Origin: Truepera sp965215315
Lineage (GTDB): Bacteria > Deinococcota > Deinococci > Deinococcales > Trueperaceae
DNA length: 64,000 bases
Assembly: GCA_965215315.1 (NCBI GenBank)
Contig: CBDCDB010000008.1
Location: 2,356,001 to 2,420,000, forward strand
Direction: 5' to 3'
Shown: in pieces, positions 42,445 to 51,389 of the stretch
How positions within the stretch are numbered: the first letter of the stretch is position 1
Layout: each line of letters starts with the position of its first letter
Notes under the pieces: generated by a model
What the model saw: only the letters and a program-made list of their open reading frames with translations
Told to the model about the DNA's origin: nothing
The model's database searches: none
Program-made: the position numbers and the translations under genes

Positions 42445-43275
42445 GTGACGATAAAGACTCGAGAACGCCTCTTCGACGCTCTAACCTACGCGCTCCTGAT
42501 TTTCGGCGCACTCATCATGGCTGGCCCGTTCGTCTGGATGATTTCAACCTCGCTCAAAGAACCTGCCGACCAGTTTTCGCGCACGTTCATTCCTGATCCG
42601 GTAACGCTTGATAACTACACCGGCCTGTGGGACGCGCTGCCCTTTACGCAGCTGATTTGGAACAGCTTCAAAATCGCCTCACTCTCGACGCTGGGCCAAC
42701 TCCTGACCTGTTCGATGGCAGGCTTTGCTTTCGCCGCCGTCAAGTTTCGGGGCCGTAACGCGCTGTTCGTTTTGCTGCTCGTCACGCTGATGATTCCCTT
42801 TCAGGTGACGCTGATTCCGAATTTCATCATCTACCGCTGGCTAGGGCTTTACGGCACGCAGATTCCGCTCTACTTGCCTGCATTTCTCGGTGGGGCGTTC
42901 GGGACATTTTTGTTGCGGCAGTATTTTATGACGATTCCGGGCGAACTCGCGGAGGCGGCCCGGATTGACGGCGCGTCGTTGTGGACGATCTACTGGCGTA
43001 TCTACCTGCCGCTGGCGCGTCCGGCACTCGCAGCGCTAGCCATCTTTACCTTTTTGTTCTCGTGGAACGACCTCTTCGGCCCCTTGATCTACCTGCCGAG
43101 CGATTTGGAAAAAACGACTTTACCCGTCGGCTTAGCGCTGTTTCAGGCGCAGTATAGCGGGCGTTGGGCGGTGATGATGGCGGGCGTCACAGTCAGCATC
43201 GCGCCGATTGTGATTGTGTTTTTCTTTGCGCAAAAGCAGTTTATCGAGGGGATTGCGCTGTCTGGGGTGAAGTGA
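42445..43275 (+). CDS. Carbohydrate ABC importer permease, MalG type (second system)
   Basis: A 276-residue permease starting at GTG one base after the MalF-type stop. It shows MAGPFVWMISTSLKEPADQF, the EAA loop AEAARIDGASLWTIYW, and the end KQFIEGIALSGVK. It closes the second transporter set, 77 bases before the GH4 gene. Confidence 0.92.
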   Translation: MTIKTRERLFDALTYALLIFGALIMAGPFVWMISTSLKEPADQFSRTFIPDPVTLDNYTGLWDALPFTQLIWNSFKIASLSTLGQLLTCSMAGFAFAAVKFRGRNALFVLLLVTLMIPFQVTLIPNFIIYRWLGLYGTQIPLYLPAFLGGAFGTFLLRQYFMTIPGELAEAARIDGASLWTIYWRIYLPLARPALAALAIFTFLFSWNDLFGPLIYLPSDLEKTTLPVGLALFQAQYSGRWAVMMAGVTVSIAPIVIVFFFAQKQFIEGIALSGVK

Positions 43276-43352
43276 GAAACAGCATACGAAGCTACTGAAC
43301 TCTAACTACAATAGAAGACGTTCCCATAAACCCAATTCAAAAGGAGAAGCAG

Positions 43353-44687
43353 ATGCCTAAAGTCACCCTCATCGGTGCAGGCAGCGCCGTGTTTGCTGCT
43401 GAAATTATCAAAGATATTCTAGCGACGCCGGGACTCGAGTCCGGAACGTTTGCGCTTGTAGATATAGATGAAGGGCGGTTGGGGGTCGCTCAGCAGATGG
43501 CGGAGTGGCTCATCAGTAAAACAGGCCGAAGCTGGAACGTCGAAGCGTCAACCGATAGAACGAAACTCTTGCCCGGTACGGATTACCTGATTAACTCAAT
43601 TGAAGTGGCGGGACTCGAGAACGTCCGGCATGACTACGACATCCCGCTGAAGTACGGCGTAGATCAGTGTATCGGCGACACCATCGGGCCGGGGGGACTT
43701 TTTAAGGCGTTGCGGACGCTGCCCGCGTGGATAGAGATTTTACGGGACACCGAACGCCTTGCACCGAACGCACTGGTGCTGAATTACACTAACCCGATGT
43801 CTTTAACGGTTTTGACCGGGACTCGAGCTTCAAAGTTAAAGATTGTCGGACTCTGCCACAGCATTCAGCATACGACGCATCAGTTGGCTGAATACTTGGA
43901 TATTCCTTACAAAGAAATCGACTGGCAGGGGGCAGGCATCAACCATCTGGCGTGGATTGTGAGGTTGGAGCGCGCTGGACAGAACCTCTACCCTGTTTTA
44001 CAAGAACGCCTCAAACAGCACCCCGAAATCTTTGAGCGCGACCCCGTACGCTTCGAAATGATGAAACACCTGGGCGCGTTCGTCACCGAATCGAGCGGGC
44101 ACACGTCTGAATACACGGCATATTTTCGCAAACGGCCCGACCTCATCAAGAAGTACATGCGGAGCGGGTACGAGGGCGAGAGCGGCTACTACGCGAACAA
44201 CTGGCCCCGGTGGAGAGAAGAGTATTTGGGAGAACTGCGAGACGCGATGGCAGGTACCGAAGACTTCGATATGGCGCGCGGCCCCGAGTATGCGTCGTAC
44301 ATCATCGAGGCGATGGAGACAGGCAGAGCGCAGGTCATTTACGGCAACGTTCCGAACACCGGCCTGATTGACAACCTGCCGCAAACCGGCGTGGTCGAGG
44401 TCGCGTGTCTAGTCGATAAAAAAGGCGTGCAACCGACGCACTTCGGGTCACTGCCGACGCATCTGGCGGCGTTGGACCAGCAGCACATGGCGTTTCACGA
44501 TTTGGTAGCGACGGCGGTGCTGAACGGAGACCGTGAAGCCGCCGTTCACGCGCTGATGATCGACCCACTTACCGCCGCAGTCTGCTCGTTGGAAGAAATT
44601 CGCAGCATGTTCGACGAGATGGCGGCACTACAAGCGAGGTATTTACCTGAATTTTTGAACCCTGACAAGAAGGAGGTGGTAGCCTGA
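43353..44687 (+). CDS. GH4-family NAD-dependent alpha-galactosidase/alpha-glucosidase
   Basis: A 444-residue GH4 glycosidase. The N-terminal Rossmann part is VTLIGAGSAVFAAEIIKDIL. The metal-binding Cys and His lie in VGLCHSIQHTTHQLAEYL and GAGINHLAWIV, arranged as in MelA-type alpha-galactosidases. DTIGPGGLFKALRTLP and LNYTNPMSLTVL are further family motifs. GH4 enzymes cleave by an oxidation-elimination mechanism with NAD and Mn, on cytoplasmic (sometimes phosphorylated) glycosides. The CHS form points to unphosphorylated alpha-galactosides or alpha-glucosides. AAAGGAG precedes the ATG. It lies directly behind the two importers, whose cargo it probably hydrolyses. Confidence 0.9.
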   Translation: MPKVTLIGAGSAVFAAEIIKDILATPGLESGTFALVDIDEGRLGVAQQMAEWLISKTGRSWNVEASTDRTKLLPGTDYLINSIEVAGLENVRHDYDIPLKYGVDQCIGDTIGPGGLFKALRTLPAWIEILRDTERLAPNALVLNYTNPMSLTVLTGTRASKLKIVGLCHSIQHTTHQLAEYLDIPYKEIDWQGAGINHLAWIVRLERAGQNLYPVLQERLKQHPEIFERDPVRFEMMKHLGAFVTESSGHTSEYTAYFRKRPDLIKKYMRSGYEGESGYYANNWPRWREEYLGELRDAMAGTEDFDMARGPEYASYIIEAMETGRAQVIYGNVPNTGLIDNLPQTGVVEVACLVDKKGVQPTHFGSLPTHLAALDQQHMAFHDLVATAVLNGDREAAVHALMIDPLTAAVCSLEEIRSMFDEMAALQARYLPEFLNPDKKEVVA

Positions 44688-44810
44688 GACAGCTCGAGCC
44701 TTTCAGATAAGCGTCACCAACTTCGGTATCCGAAAAAGCCTGTCTGAAAAGCGGGGTGCGTAGCCAAAGTCTTGCTGAGTTTTCAACCGTCGCGGGAGCA
44801 GCGAAGAAAG

Positions 44811-46136
44811 ATGAGCAACCCTATGGTTTATTCATCCGCAATCCTCAACCGTGAAACGGACGCGGTGTTGGCGTCTTTACTCAAGCGAGATACCGTGCCT
44901 ATGACCACGCTTCATAAACACTACGGCTCGTTGCTCGAGCTGGTGCGCATTCTCACCGGCGTTGTACCCAACTGTGACTCTTACTTAGAGATATGGCCGC
45001 CCGCTTTCCGCTCTTACAACCTGATGGTGCCCAACCTCCTCAACCTACCCTCTTCGGTCTTTGGTGTGGGCGGTGCGCCGACGAATCTCGTCGGTCTAGG
45101 CATGTATGTGTCTAGCCGCGCGGCTGAGTGCGCCTATTGTTCAGCCCATACCTGCTCCTACGCGCTGCGGCGGGGCGCGTCACCGGAGAAGGTCGTGCAG
45201 GCGCTAGTCGGCGGCGACGCCTTAACCGCGAAAGAACGGGCTGTAGTTGACGTTGCCCGGTCGCTATCAAGTGTTCCTTGCAAGCTAACTAACGCGGAAC
45301 GACGCGAACTGGAGCGTCAGTTTTCGCCTGCACAAGCAGAGTGGATTGTCTTGGGTATCGTTACGATGGGTTTCTTGAATAAGTTTATGGACGCTAGCGG
45401 GGTCGAGCTTGAAGCCTCCACCGTCGCCGAGATCACTTCGGCGATGGGCCCAGATTGGCGCACAGGTAAGGCGGGAAGAGATTTAGACCCGGCAGCGAAA
45501 ACGACTGCACCACCACAAGCGGACTCGCTTAGAACCAAACTGTCCGTGCTGCGTTTTGCACCCGGTGCGCTGCGCTTAGATAGGCAGTGGCAACAGGGTG
45601 TGCCGGATACCTAGCCAGCTGTCGGTGACTTTCTCCGGCAAGAGACCGGTCATGACTTTCCAGTCTTGTCGCGGTTACACCATACGCGGGCGGTTAGGGC
45701 TACGGCGTCCATCCTGTGGGAAAACCTCAACCCCGGTACAACCGTCATCGGGCTCGACATCAAAGCCCTGGCAGGTGTTGTTTTTGCGGCGACTGTTGCG
45801 AACAAATCGCTCGAGGCGGAAGTGAGGGTACTCGGCCTGAGGGCAGGTGTAACCGCTACGCAAATGGATGAAGCCGCGCAGTTTGCGCTCAGCGCAGAGA
45901 CGAAATCTGTAGTGACCGATGAAAAAGTAAACGCCGCGCTGGTCGTTGCCAAGGCTGCGTCCCCCAGCCCCGCAGAGATTACGCCCCAAGTGGTCGAGGT
46001 TTGGCGTCACAGCGGCCTTTCGTCCCCGGCACTCGTCGAGCTTGTGACCTGGATTTCAGTGTTGCAGATGCTCCACAGGTTGTCCGTTTATTACACCGGT
46101 GAGGGAAACGCCCCTAGCTCATCATGGGTCGAGTAG
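44811..46136 (+). pseudogene. Carboxymuconolactone decarboxylase-like (AhpD family) gene split by an in-frame TAG
   Basis: One frame of 442 codons broken by a TAG at 45612-45614. The first part contains an AhpD-like core (ERE-like SRAAECAYCSAHTCSYALRRG, with the CxxxxHxxxY-type active site). After GVPDT and TAG the same frame continues PAVGDFLRQETGHDFPVL and a second domain with ANKSLEAEVRVLGLRAGV to a stop at 46136. The uninterrupted reading frame across the stop and the absence of a start signal behind it favour a nonsense mutation over two genes. A truncated N-terminal protein of 267 residues could still fold. Its relation to the sugar genes is unclear. Confidence 0.7.
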
Positions 46137-46246
46137 ACACGCATTTTCACTGTAAGACCTTATCCGGAATGGCCTTACACGGTCAGGCGTACCAAGGCGT
46201 TTCTCGTCTCTGAACCAAAGACAGGCAAAGCTTGAGGTTAGGGCAC

Positions 46247-46252
46247 TAAACT
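46247..46252 (+). promoter_or_regulatory. Leaderless-type -10 box of the NTF2-like gene
   Basis: TAAACT is separated from the ATG at 46259 by exactly six bases. Confidence 0.4.
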
Positions 46253-46258
46253 ACCGGA

Positions 46259-46702
46259 ATGAACATGCTGTTCAGTCTGTCCGTTGTACTCAGTTTCGGG
46301 TGCGTACCTCACGTGTCTGCGAGCTCGAGCCCCTTAACTCTGTCCCCTCCTGCCGCCGTAGTTCAGACCTACTACACCGCCCTCAACGCCCACAAATTCA
46401 GGCAGGCTTACACCTTATGGGGCGGAAACGGCGAGGCGAGCGGACAGCCGTTCAGGGATTTTACGGCGGGCTTTGGAGAGACGAAAAGCGTCACCGTAAG
46501 GGTCGGCAAACCGGGGCGTGTGGAGGGCGCGGCGGGCTCGAGGTACGTCACCATCCCCGTCACGATTTCAGCCCTAACGACAAACGGAAAAGCCCAGCAT
46601 TTCACGGGTAGCTACACTTTACGGCGAGCAGTTGTGGACGGCGCTACAGCAAAACAGCGGCGCTGGCACCTCTTCTCGGCGGACATCTCCCGCACCAACT
46701 AA
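46259..46702 (+). CDS. Small exported protein, NTF2/SnoaL-like
   Basis: A 147-residue protein with a signal peptide (MNMLFSLSVVLSFGCVPHVSA) and a body AAVVQTYYTALNAHKFRQAYTLWGGNG, FRDFTAGFGETKSVTVRVG, then beta strands with TGSYTLRR and WHLFSADI. The pattern (helix with YYxALNxxxFxxAYxLW, then a curved sheet) fits exported NTF2-like domains. Its function is unknown. FGCVPH could be a lipobox but is not canonical. It probably has its own leaderless promoter and need not belong to the sugar pathway. Confidence 0.65.
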   Translation: MNMLFSLSVVLSFGCVPHVSASSSPLTLSPPAAVVQTYYTALNAHKFRQAYTLWGGNGEASGQPFRDFTAGFGETKSVTVRVGKPGRVEGAAGSRYVTIPVTISALTTNGKAQHFTGSYTLRRAVVDGATAKQRRWHLFSADISRTN

Positions 46703-46955
46703 ACCCGTTGAGCGGTTCTACCGTGAGTGCTCAAGAAGGGCGTACTGACAGCAAAAACTTGATGGCTTTTCACACTTCTGTCCGCTAAGGTAACAGTGCG
46801 TCAGGAAAACCTAAATTTAACCTAGCGCTCGAGTGGCGGGGTACGTCAAACTCTGGTTTTATCTTTGCGTCCGTGTCCCCTGTCTGCAAGCCGCTGATGG
46901 TTGAATCCGAACCAAGCATCATGCGTGTCACGGATGTCTCACCCAAGGAGGAGCT

Positions 46956-48344
46956 TTGATAAAACACCTGTGGATAGCAGTTTTGGGGTTTTTGGCAGCT
47001 TGCGGGGGCGTCCCCGCACTGGTCACAGGAGAAGAACTTTCGGTGCAAGCGGTCACGACACTCACGCCGACCTCGTACACGACTGCGCAAGGCGCGGACG
47101 GCGGGCAGAGCGTGGCTACGCTCAAGGTCAGAGACCAGTCAGGCTCACGAAACACCTGGACGAAGTATGTCGAGTTTCAGACTCCCGGTAACAACTACGT
47201 CGGCACCCGGAGTTATACCTTGCCTGTCAACGTAACCCCTTCCGCGATTACGGGGCTACAGGTACAGGCGAACTTCTTAGGCCCAACTAAGGCGGCACAA
47301 ACGTGGCGCTGGTGGGTGTACAACTTCTCGAGCAATCAGTGGGACGTTTTGGGTGATAACGAGGGCTCGAGCTGGAGCGCCTGGAAACTCCTCAGTTTCA
47401 ACGCCTCGGGTACGCTCAAGGACTATGTGAGCAGCTCACGTGAAATCCGCGTCCGCACCGATTCAGCCAACGCCAGCGACGACGCCGATTTGGACTACGA
47501 AGCGGTGACGATAACGCACGGAAGCACGAATCCTCCCCCCCCGCCGACAAATGGCTCATGGTGGAAACCGCAAAAAGGTCTGTCGTGGTGGCAGCTCGAG
47601 AACGCCGCAACCCTCAACACCAGCTTGAACGTAGACGTCTACGACACCGACCTCGTTGAAGGGCGCGATACGGGCAAAATCGCAGCGCTTAAAGGCAAGG
47701 GCTACAAGGTGATTTGCTGCTTCAGCGCCGGGACTTACGAAGACTTCCGTCCCGACAAAAACGAACTCCTCAAGAACAATAAGATTGCGCCGATTGGAGG
47801 CTCGAGCCTCCCACAATTCCCCAACGAAGCTTGGCTGGCGATTGGCAACTCACAGGCGCTCGAGACCATCATCAAACCGGTGATGAGGGCGCGTCTCGAG
47901 TTGGCAAAATCTGCCGGGTGTGACGCCGTAGAACCCGACAATGTAGACGGCTACAGCAACGCGGAAACGCAAGGAAAAATCAGCAGGGCGCAGCAGCTTT
48001 CCTATAACCGCTGGATTGCCGCCGAAGCCCACAACCGCGGCTTAAGCGTCGGACTCAAGAACGCGACCGCCCTCTTGAACGACCTTAAAAACGATTTCGA
48101 TTTTGCCGTCAACGAGCAGTGCTACGCTTACGGCGAGTGCGGAGGATACACCAGCACGTTCCTGGCCCAGAACAAGCCCGTCTTCAATCAGGAGTATCTC
48201 GACCCGGACGACACGGGGGGCAGTGTGGGTAAAACGACCTATCAGGGGGCCGCCTGCACCTACTTCCGGGGTCAGCAGATTGCTTCGCTCTGGAAATCGG
48301 GCCTGAACCTAAACGGTCAGGATGTCGTACAATGCCAGCCCTAG
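46956..48344 (+). CDS. Secreted GH114 endo-alpha-1,4-polygalactosaminidase with N-terminal beta domain
   Basis: A 462-residue lipoprotein: the signal peptide ends LGFLAAC (Cys at about residue 16), and the TTG start has AAGGAGGAG upstream. Residues 30-190 form a Thr/Ser/Trp-rich beta-sandwich-like domain (KYVEFQTPGNNYVGTRSYTL, TWRWWVYNFSSNQWDVLGD), perhaps carbohydrate binding. A linker NPPPPPTNG leads to a GH114 TIM barrel: SLNVDVYDTDLVEG, KVICCFSAGTYEDFRPD, GCDAVEPDNVDGYSN (catalytic acid region), LSVGLKNATALL, FAVNEQCYAYGEC. GH114 enzymes cut alpha-1,4-linked galactosamine polymers. It is the best clue to the substrate of this locus. Confidence 0.85.
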   Translation: MIKHLWIAVLGFLAACGGVPALVTGEELSVQAVTTLTPTSYTTAQGADGGQSVATLKVRDQSGSRNTWTKYVEFQTPGNNYVGTRSYTLPVNVTPSAITGLQVQANFLGPTKAAQTWRWWVYNFSSNQWDVLGDNEGSSWSAWKLLSFNASGTLKDYVSSSREIRVRTDSANASDDADLDYEAVTITHGSTNPPPPPTNGSWWKPQKGLSWWQLENAATLNTSLNVDVYDTDLVEGRDTGKIAALKGKGYKVICCFSAGTYEDFRPDKNELLKNNKIAPIGGSSLPQFPNEAWLAIGNSQALETIIKPVMRARLELAKSAGCDAVEPDNVDGYSNAETQGKISRAQQLSYNRWIAAEAHNRGLSVGLKNATALLNDLKNDFDFAVNEQCYAYGECGGYTSTFLAQNKPVFNQEYLDPDDTGGSVGKTTYQGAACTYFRGQQIASLWKSGLNLNGQDVVQCQP

Positions 48345-48426
48345 TGAACCTTAACTAACCGGGTTAATGGGGTGTTGGTAAACGGATAACCAACGCTCCT
48401 GAGCTTTGAACGTAGAAAGGGATTAC

Positions 48427-50070
48427 ATGAACCGTTTTTGGAGAACGTCCAATCTAGCCTTGAGTGCGCTGCTGCTCGTAAGTACGTGTGCTGCCCAGGA
48501 CGACAGGCAAGCGCTGAGAGTGTCCAGCACCGAAGCTGCAGCGACCAGCTATACACCGAGTGACGCAGACTTTACCAACCCTGAACGCGGCTTCTACGCC
48601 GATTCGTACTTTAATACCGAAGAAGACCCTAACCCGCTAGACGCAGCGGCGCTGATACAAGAAAAAGCTGCTGCAGGCTATCAGGTCTCGCTGATTCACC
48701 GTACCTATTATCTACCCGCTTACCGCGACCTCGAGCATTTTCCCGACGATTTTTTAACGCTGGTCGGGGACGATTTGGCTTCGGCGCGGGCGGCAGGTGT
48801 CAAGCTCATCTTACGTTTTGCCTACCGGCCCAACGCCAACTATGAGGGCGAAGCGGTCTACCGTGACCCGACGCGCAGCACGATTTTGCAGCATTTAGAG
48901 GACTTGAAACCCGTTCTACAGGCCAACGCAGGCGTCATCGCTTACGTGGACGCAGGGCTGCTCGGGCCGTGGGGCGAGTGGCACAGCGCTACCCCGAACA
49001 ACCGCGACGAAAACCCCGGTAACGACCCTGACGGCCCGCTGATGGACGAACTTTACGGTTCACCCGACCCGGTGGGTGACGCGCCCGGCGGCGACCCCGA
49101 AGACCCGAACTACAACCTGCTCAACTGGGACCGCAAGCTGCCCAACGCCATTACCAAAGAGATTGTCGAAAAGCTCTTGGAAGTTGTTCCTGAGGGACGC
49201 CCTATTGGGATTCGCTATCCATCAGCTAAAGCAGCGCTGCTCGAGGGCGAAATAACCGCCGACCTGACCGCACCATTGGACGAAACCACGGCGTACCAGG
49301 ACACTCCGCGCGCCCGTCTCAGCGCGATGAACGACTGCTTTTTGGCGAGCGCCGACGATTTCGGTACCTACTACTACGGCGGAATTCCCGGCCTTACGTC
49401 ACCCGAGCAAATTGCGGCGCAAATCAAACGTGAAAAAGACTACCTGAGCCGGGACAATAGGTACCTGCCGATGGGCGGCGAAACCTGCGCCGACGAACCC
49501 TACACCGACCCTACTTTTGGGAGCTTTCCCGAGTATGCCAAGGATGAACTGGGGCGTTTGCACTGGACGACGCTCAACAGTGACTATAACGAGAATACTT
49601 TGAAAGCGTTGGGGAATTATCTGGAAGCGGTTAAGAGAGACCTCGGCTACCGCTTCGTGCTGGAAAACTCTAGCCTCTCTCAAACTGCCGCCACGAACGA
49701 GGCGATAGACCTCAGCTTTACAGTAAAGAATACCGGTTACGCCAGCCCGTTTAATCCGCGTGGGCTCGAGGTTGTCTTCCGGAGTGCGGACGGTACCCTG
49801 ACGACGCGCCCGCTCGAGGTCAGCCGTGAAACCAACACCGACCCGCGTTTTTGGCAACCAGGCGAAACTCAGAATGTGACGCTCACTGTCCCCGCGCCGG
49901 ACGCTCCGGGAGACTTTGAAGTGCTGCTCAACCTACCCGACCCGCTTCTGCCCAACGTCGTTACCGAAGCAGAGGGTGCCGAACACTACAGCATCCGGCT
50001 GGCCAACGAAGGTGTCTGGGAAGCCGATACGGGTTTGAACAGATTGGCCCATACTTTAAGCGTCCGTTAA
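48427..50070 (+). CDS. Secreted DUF4874/DUF4832 protein
   Basis: About 547 residues with a signal peptide (MNRFWRTSNLALSALLLVSTCAAQ) and AAAGGG before the ATG at 48427. The first half fits DUF4874, a TIM-barrel-like region: NPERGFYADSYFNTEE, YQVSLIHRTYYLPAYRDLEHFPDDFL, GVKLILRFAYRPN, GVIAYVDAGLLGPWGEWHS. The second half fits DUF4832, ending in a beta domain with FVLENSSLSQTAATNEAIDLSFTVKNTGYASPFNPRGLEVV. Proteins of this build are thought to be glycosidase-like but lack a defined activity. It follows GH114 directly, so it may act on the same polymer. A hairpin GTTGGT/ACCAAC lies in the short spacer before it. Confidence 0.78.
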   Translation: MNRFWRTSNLALSALLLVSTCAAQDDRQALRVSSTEAAATSYTPSDADFTNPERGFYADSYFNTEEDPNPLDAAALIQEKAAAGYQVSLIHRTYYLPAYRDLEHFPDDFLTLVGDDLASARAAGVKLILRFAYRPNANYEGEAVYRDPTRSTILQHLEDLKPVLQANAGVIAYVDAGLLGPWGEWHSATPNNRDENPGNDPDGPLMDELYGSPDPVGDAPGGDPEDPNYNLLNWDRKLPNAITKEIVEKLLEVVPEGRPIGIRYPSAKAALLEGEITADLTAPLDETTAYQDTPRARLSAMNDCFLASADDFGTYYYGGIPGLTSPEQIAAQIKREKDYLSRDNRYLPMGGETCADEPYTDPTFGSFPEYAKDELGRLHWTTLNSDYNENTLKALGNYLEAVKRDLGYRFVLENSSLSQTAATNEAIDLSFTVKNTGYASPFNPRGLEVVFRSADGTLTTRPLEVSRETNTDPRFWQPGETQNVTLTVPAPDAPGDFEVLLNLPDPLLPNVVTEAEGAEHYSIRLANEGVWEADTGLNRLAHTLSVR

Positions 50071-50134
50071 ACTGAAAACAGGTTCGGGTACGTTTTGACC
50101 CAAAATCACCCGAACTTAAACCTGTAGAAGCTAG

Positions 50135-50224
50135 ACTTACAGAACTTAGACTTACAGAACTTAGACTTACAGAACTTAGACTTACAGAACTTAGACTTAC
50201 AGAACTTAGACTTACAGTGCTTAG
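50135..50224 (+). repeat. 15-bp tandem repeat, six copies, running into the MFS start codon
   Basis: The unit ACTTACAGAACTTAG occurs five times exactly (50135-50209) and once as ACTTACAGTGCTTAG (50210-50224). In this last unit GTG is the start codon of the MFS gene. There is no Shine-Dalgarno in the array. Being a multiple of three, copy changes would not shift a frame reading through it. Confidence 0.9.
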
Positions 50225-51389
50225 ACCTAAACTGCTCTACTTCTTCTACTACGCGGCGATGGCCTCGCTCCTTCCGTTTCTGGTGCTCTACTACGCGCAG
50301 CTCGGTTTTAGCGGGCGGCAGATCGGCGTCCTCAGCGCCCTTTTGCCGCTGCTGACACTCCTCGGGGTGCCGCTCTGGAGCGCCGCCGCGGACACTTCAG
50401 GGGGTTACCGCAGCCTCATCTTGCTGAGCGTCGGAGCAGCGCTGGTGTTCACAGTCGCAACATCTTCTGTAATGACTTATCTCGGCCTGCTGCTCACCGC
50501 TGGGCTGCTCTCTTTTTGCGTCGCACCGATTATGCCGCTGACCGACACAGTCGTCCTGACACTGCTGGCGGGCGAGCGACACCGTTACGGCAATCTGCGG
50601 CTCTGGGGCGCTGTCGGCTGGGGCATAGGCGCACCCTTGACGGGTTGGCTGGTCGAGCAGAGTACCGGACTCGGCGAAGGGCAAAGCGAGCTACGCTGGG
50701 CCTTCTGGGTCGCGGCTGCCCTGCTCGGCTTCCTATGGGTGGTAGGTTATACGCTGCCCAAGCTCCAAACTGCGCCACCGAAAAACACTCGTAGCGTTCG
50801 GCAGCTGCTGTCTCCAGCTTGGCTGGGCTTCCTTGTGATCGGTTTGATTGGGGGCGTCTGCCTGTCGGTCAGTACTAACTTTTTGTATTTACACATGGCT
50901 GACTTGGGTATAAGCGCGTCTACTGTCGGGCTAGCCCTGACTCTTGCGACACTAAGCGAAGTGCCGATCTTCTTCTTTTCAGGCCGCCTTTTACGCCGCT
51001 ATAGCGCCGCAACGCTCCTCCTAATCGCCCTAAGCGTTTTTGCCGCACGGCTTTTTCTCTACAGCGCCTTTTCTTTGCCCTGGCTTATCTTGGCGCTGCA
51101 ACTGCTACACGGCCCCAGCTTTTCGCTACTCTGGGCTGCAGGCGTGGCTTACGCCGACCAGCACGCACCGGACGGGTTTAGGGCAACCGCGCAAGGGCTT
51201 TTTAGTGCGGCCCTACTGGGTTGGGGCGGCGTGGTCGGCGCACTCGTTGGGGGCGCACTTTACGACGCCCTCGGAGCTGCCTTGATGTTTCGGTGGGTCG
51301 CCGTAGGAGCCGCCGTCGTCTGTCTCGGGGTCTCGGTATGGGGTTATCAGCAGCGAATGAGTCAACGTATTCAAAAGGAGTCTTTGTGA
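50217..51389 (+). CDS. Major facilitator superfamily transporter (LacY/HcaT-like)
   Basis: A 390-residue membrane protein with about 12 helices. It opens LLYFFYYAAMASLLPFLVLYYAQLGFSGRQIGVLSAL, with the MFS loop-2-like PLWSAAADTSGGYR, and GNLRLWGAVGWGIGAPLTGWL, as in LacY/NupG/HcaT-type symporters. The substrate is unknown; in context a sugar or oligosaccharide is likely. The GTG start lies inside the last 15-bp repeat unit; an ATG at 50259 is an alternative. Its stop overlaps the start of the kinase gene (GTGA, 51386-51389), so the two are translationally coupled. Confidence 0.85.
   Translation: MLRPKLLYFFYYAAMASLLPFLVLYYAQLGFSGRQIGVLSALLPLLTLLGVPLWSAAADTSGGYRSLILLSVGAALVFTVATSSVMTYLGLLLTAGLLSFCVAPIMPLTDTVVLTLLAGERHRYGNLRLWGAVGWGIGAPLTGWLVEQSTGLGEGQSELRWAFWVAAALLGFLWVVGYTLPKLQTAPPKNTRSVRQLLSPAWLGFLVIGLIGGVCLSVSTNFLYLHMADLGISASTVGLALTLATLSEVPIFFFSGRLLRRYSAATLLLIALSVFAARLFLYSAFSLPWLILALQLLHGPSFSLLWAAGVAYADQHAPDGFRATAQGLFSAALLGWGGVVGALVGGALYDALGAALMFRWVAVGAAVVCLGVSVWGYQQRMSQRIQKESL

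Noticed and set aside
29252..46136. Several in-frame TAG/TGA/TAA codons, some at expected Trp positions, suggesting stop-codon reassignment
   Set aside because: Intact genes end normally at TAA, TAG and TGA, and the interrupted genes carry other lesions such as frameshifts, truncations and IS insertions. Pseudogene decay explains it.
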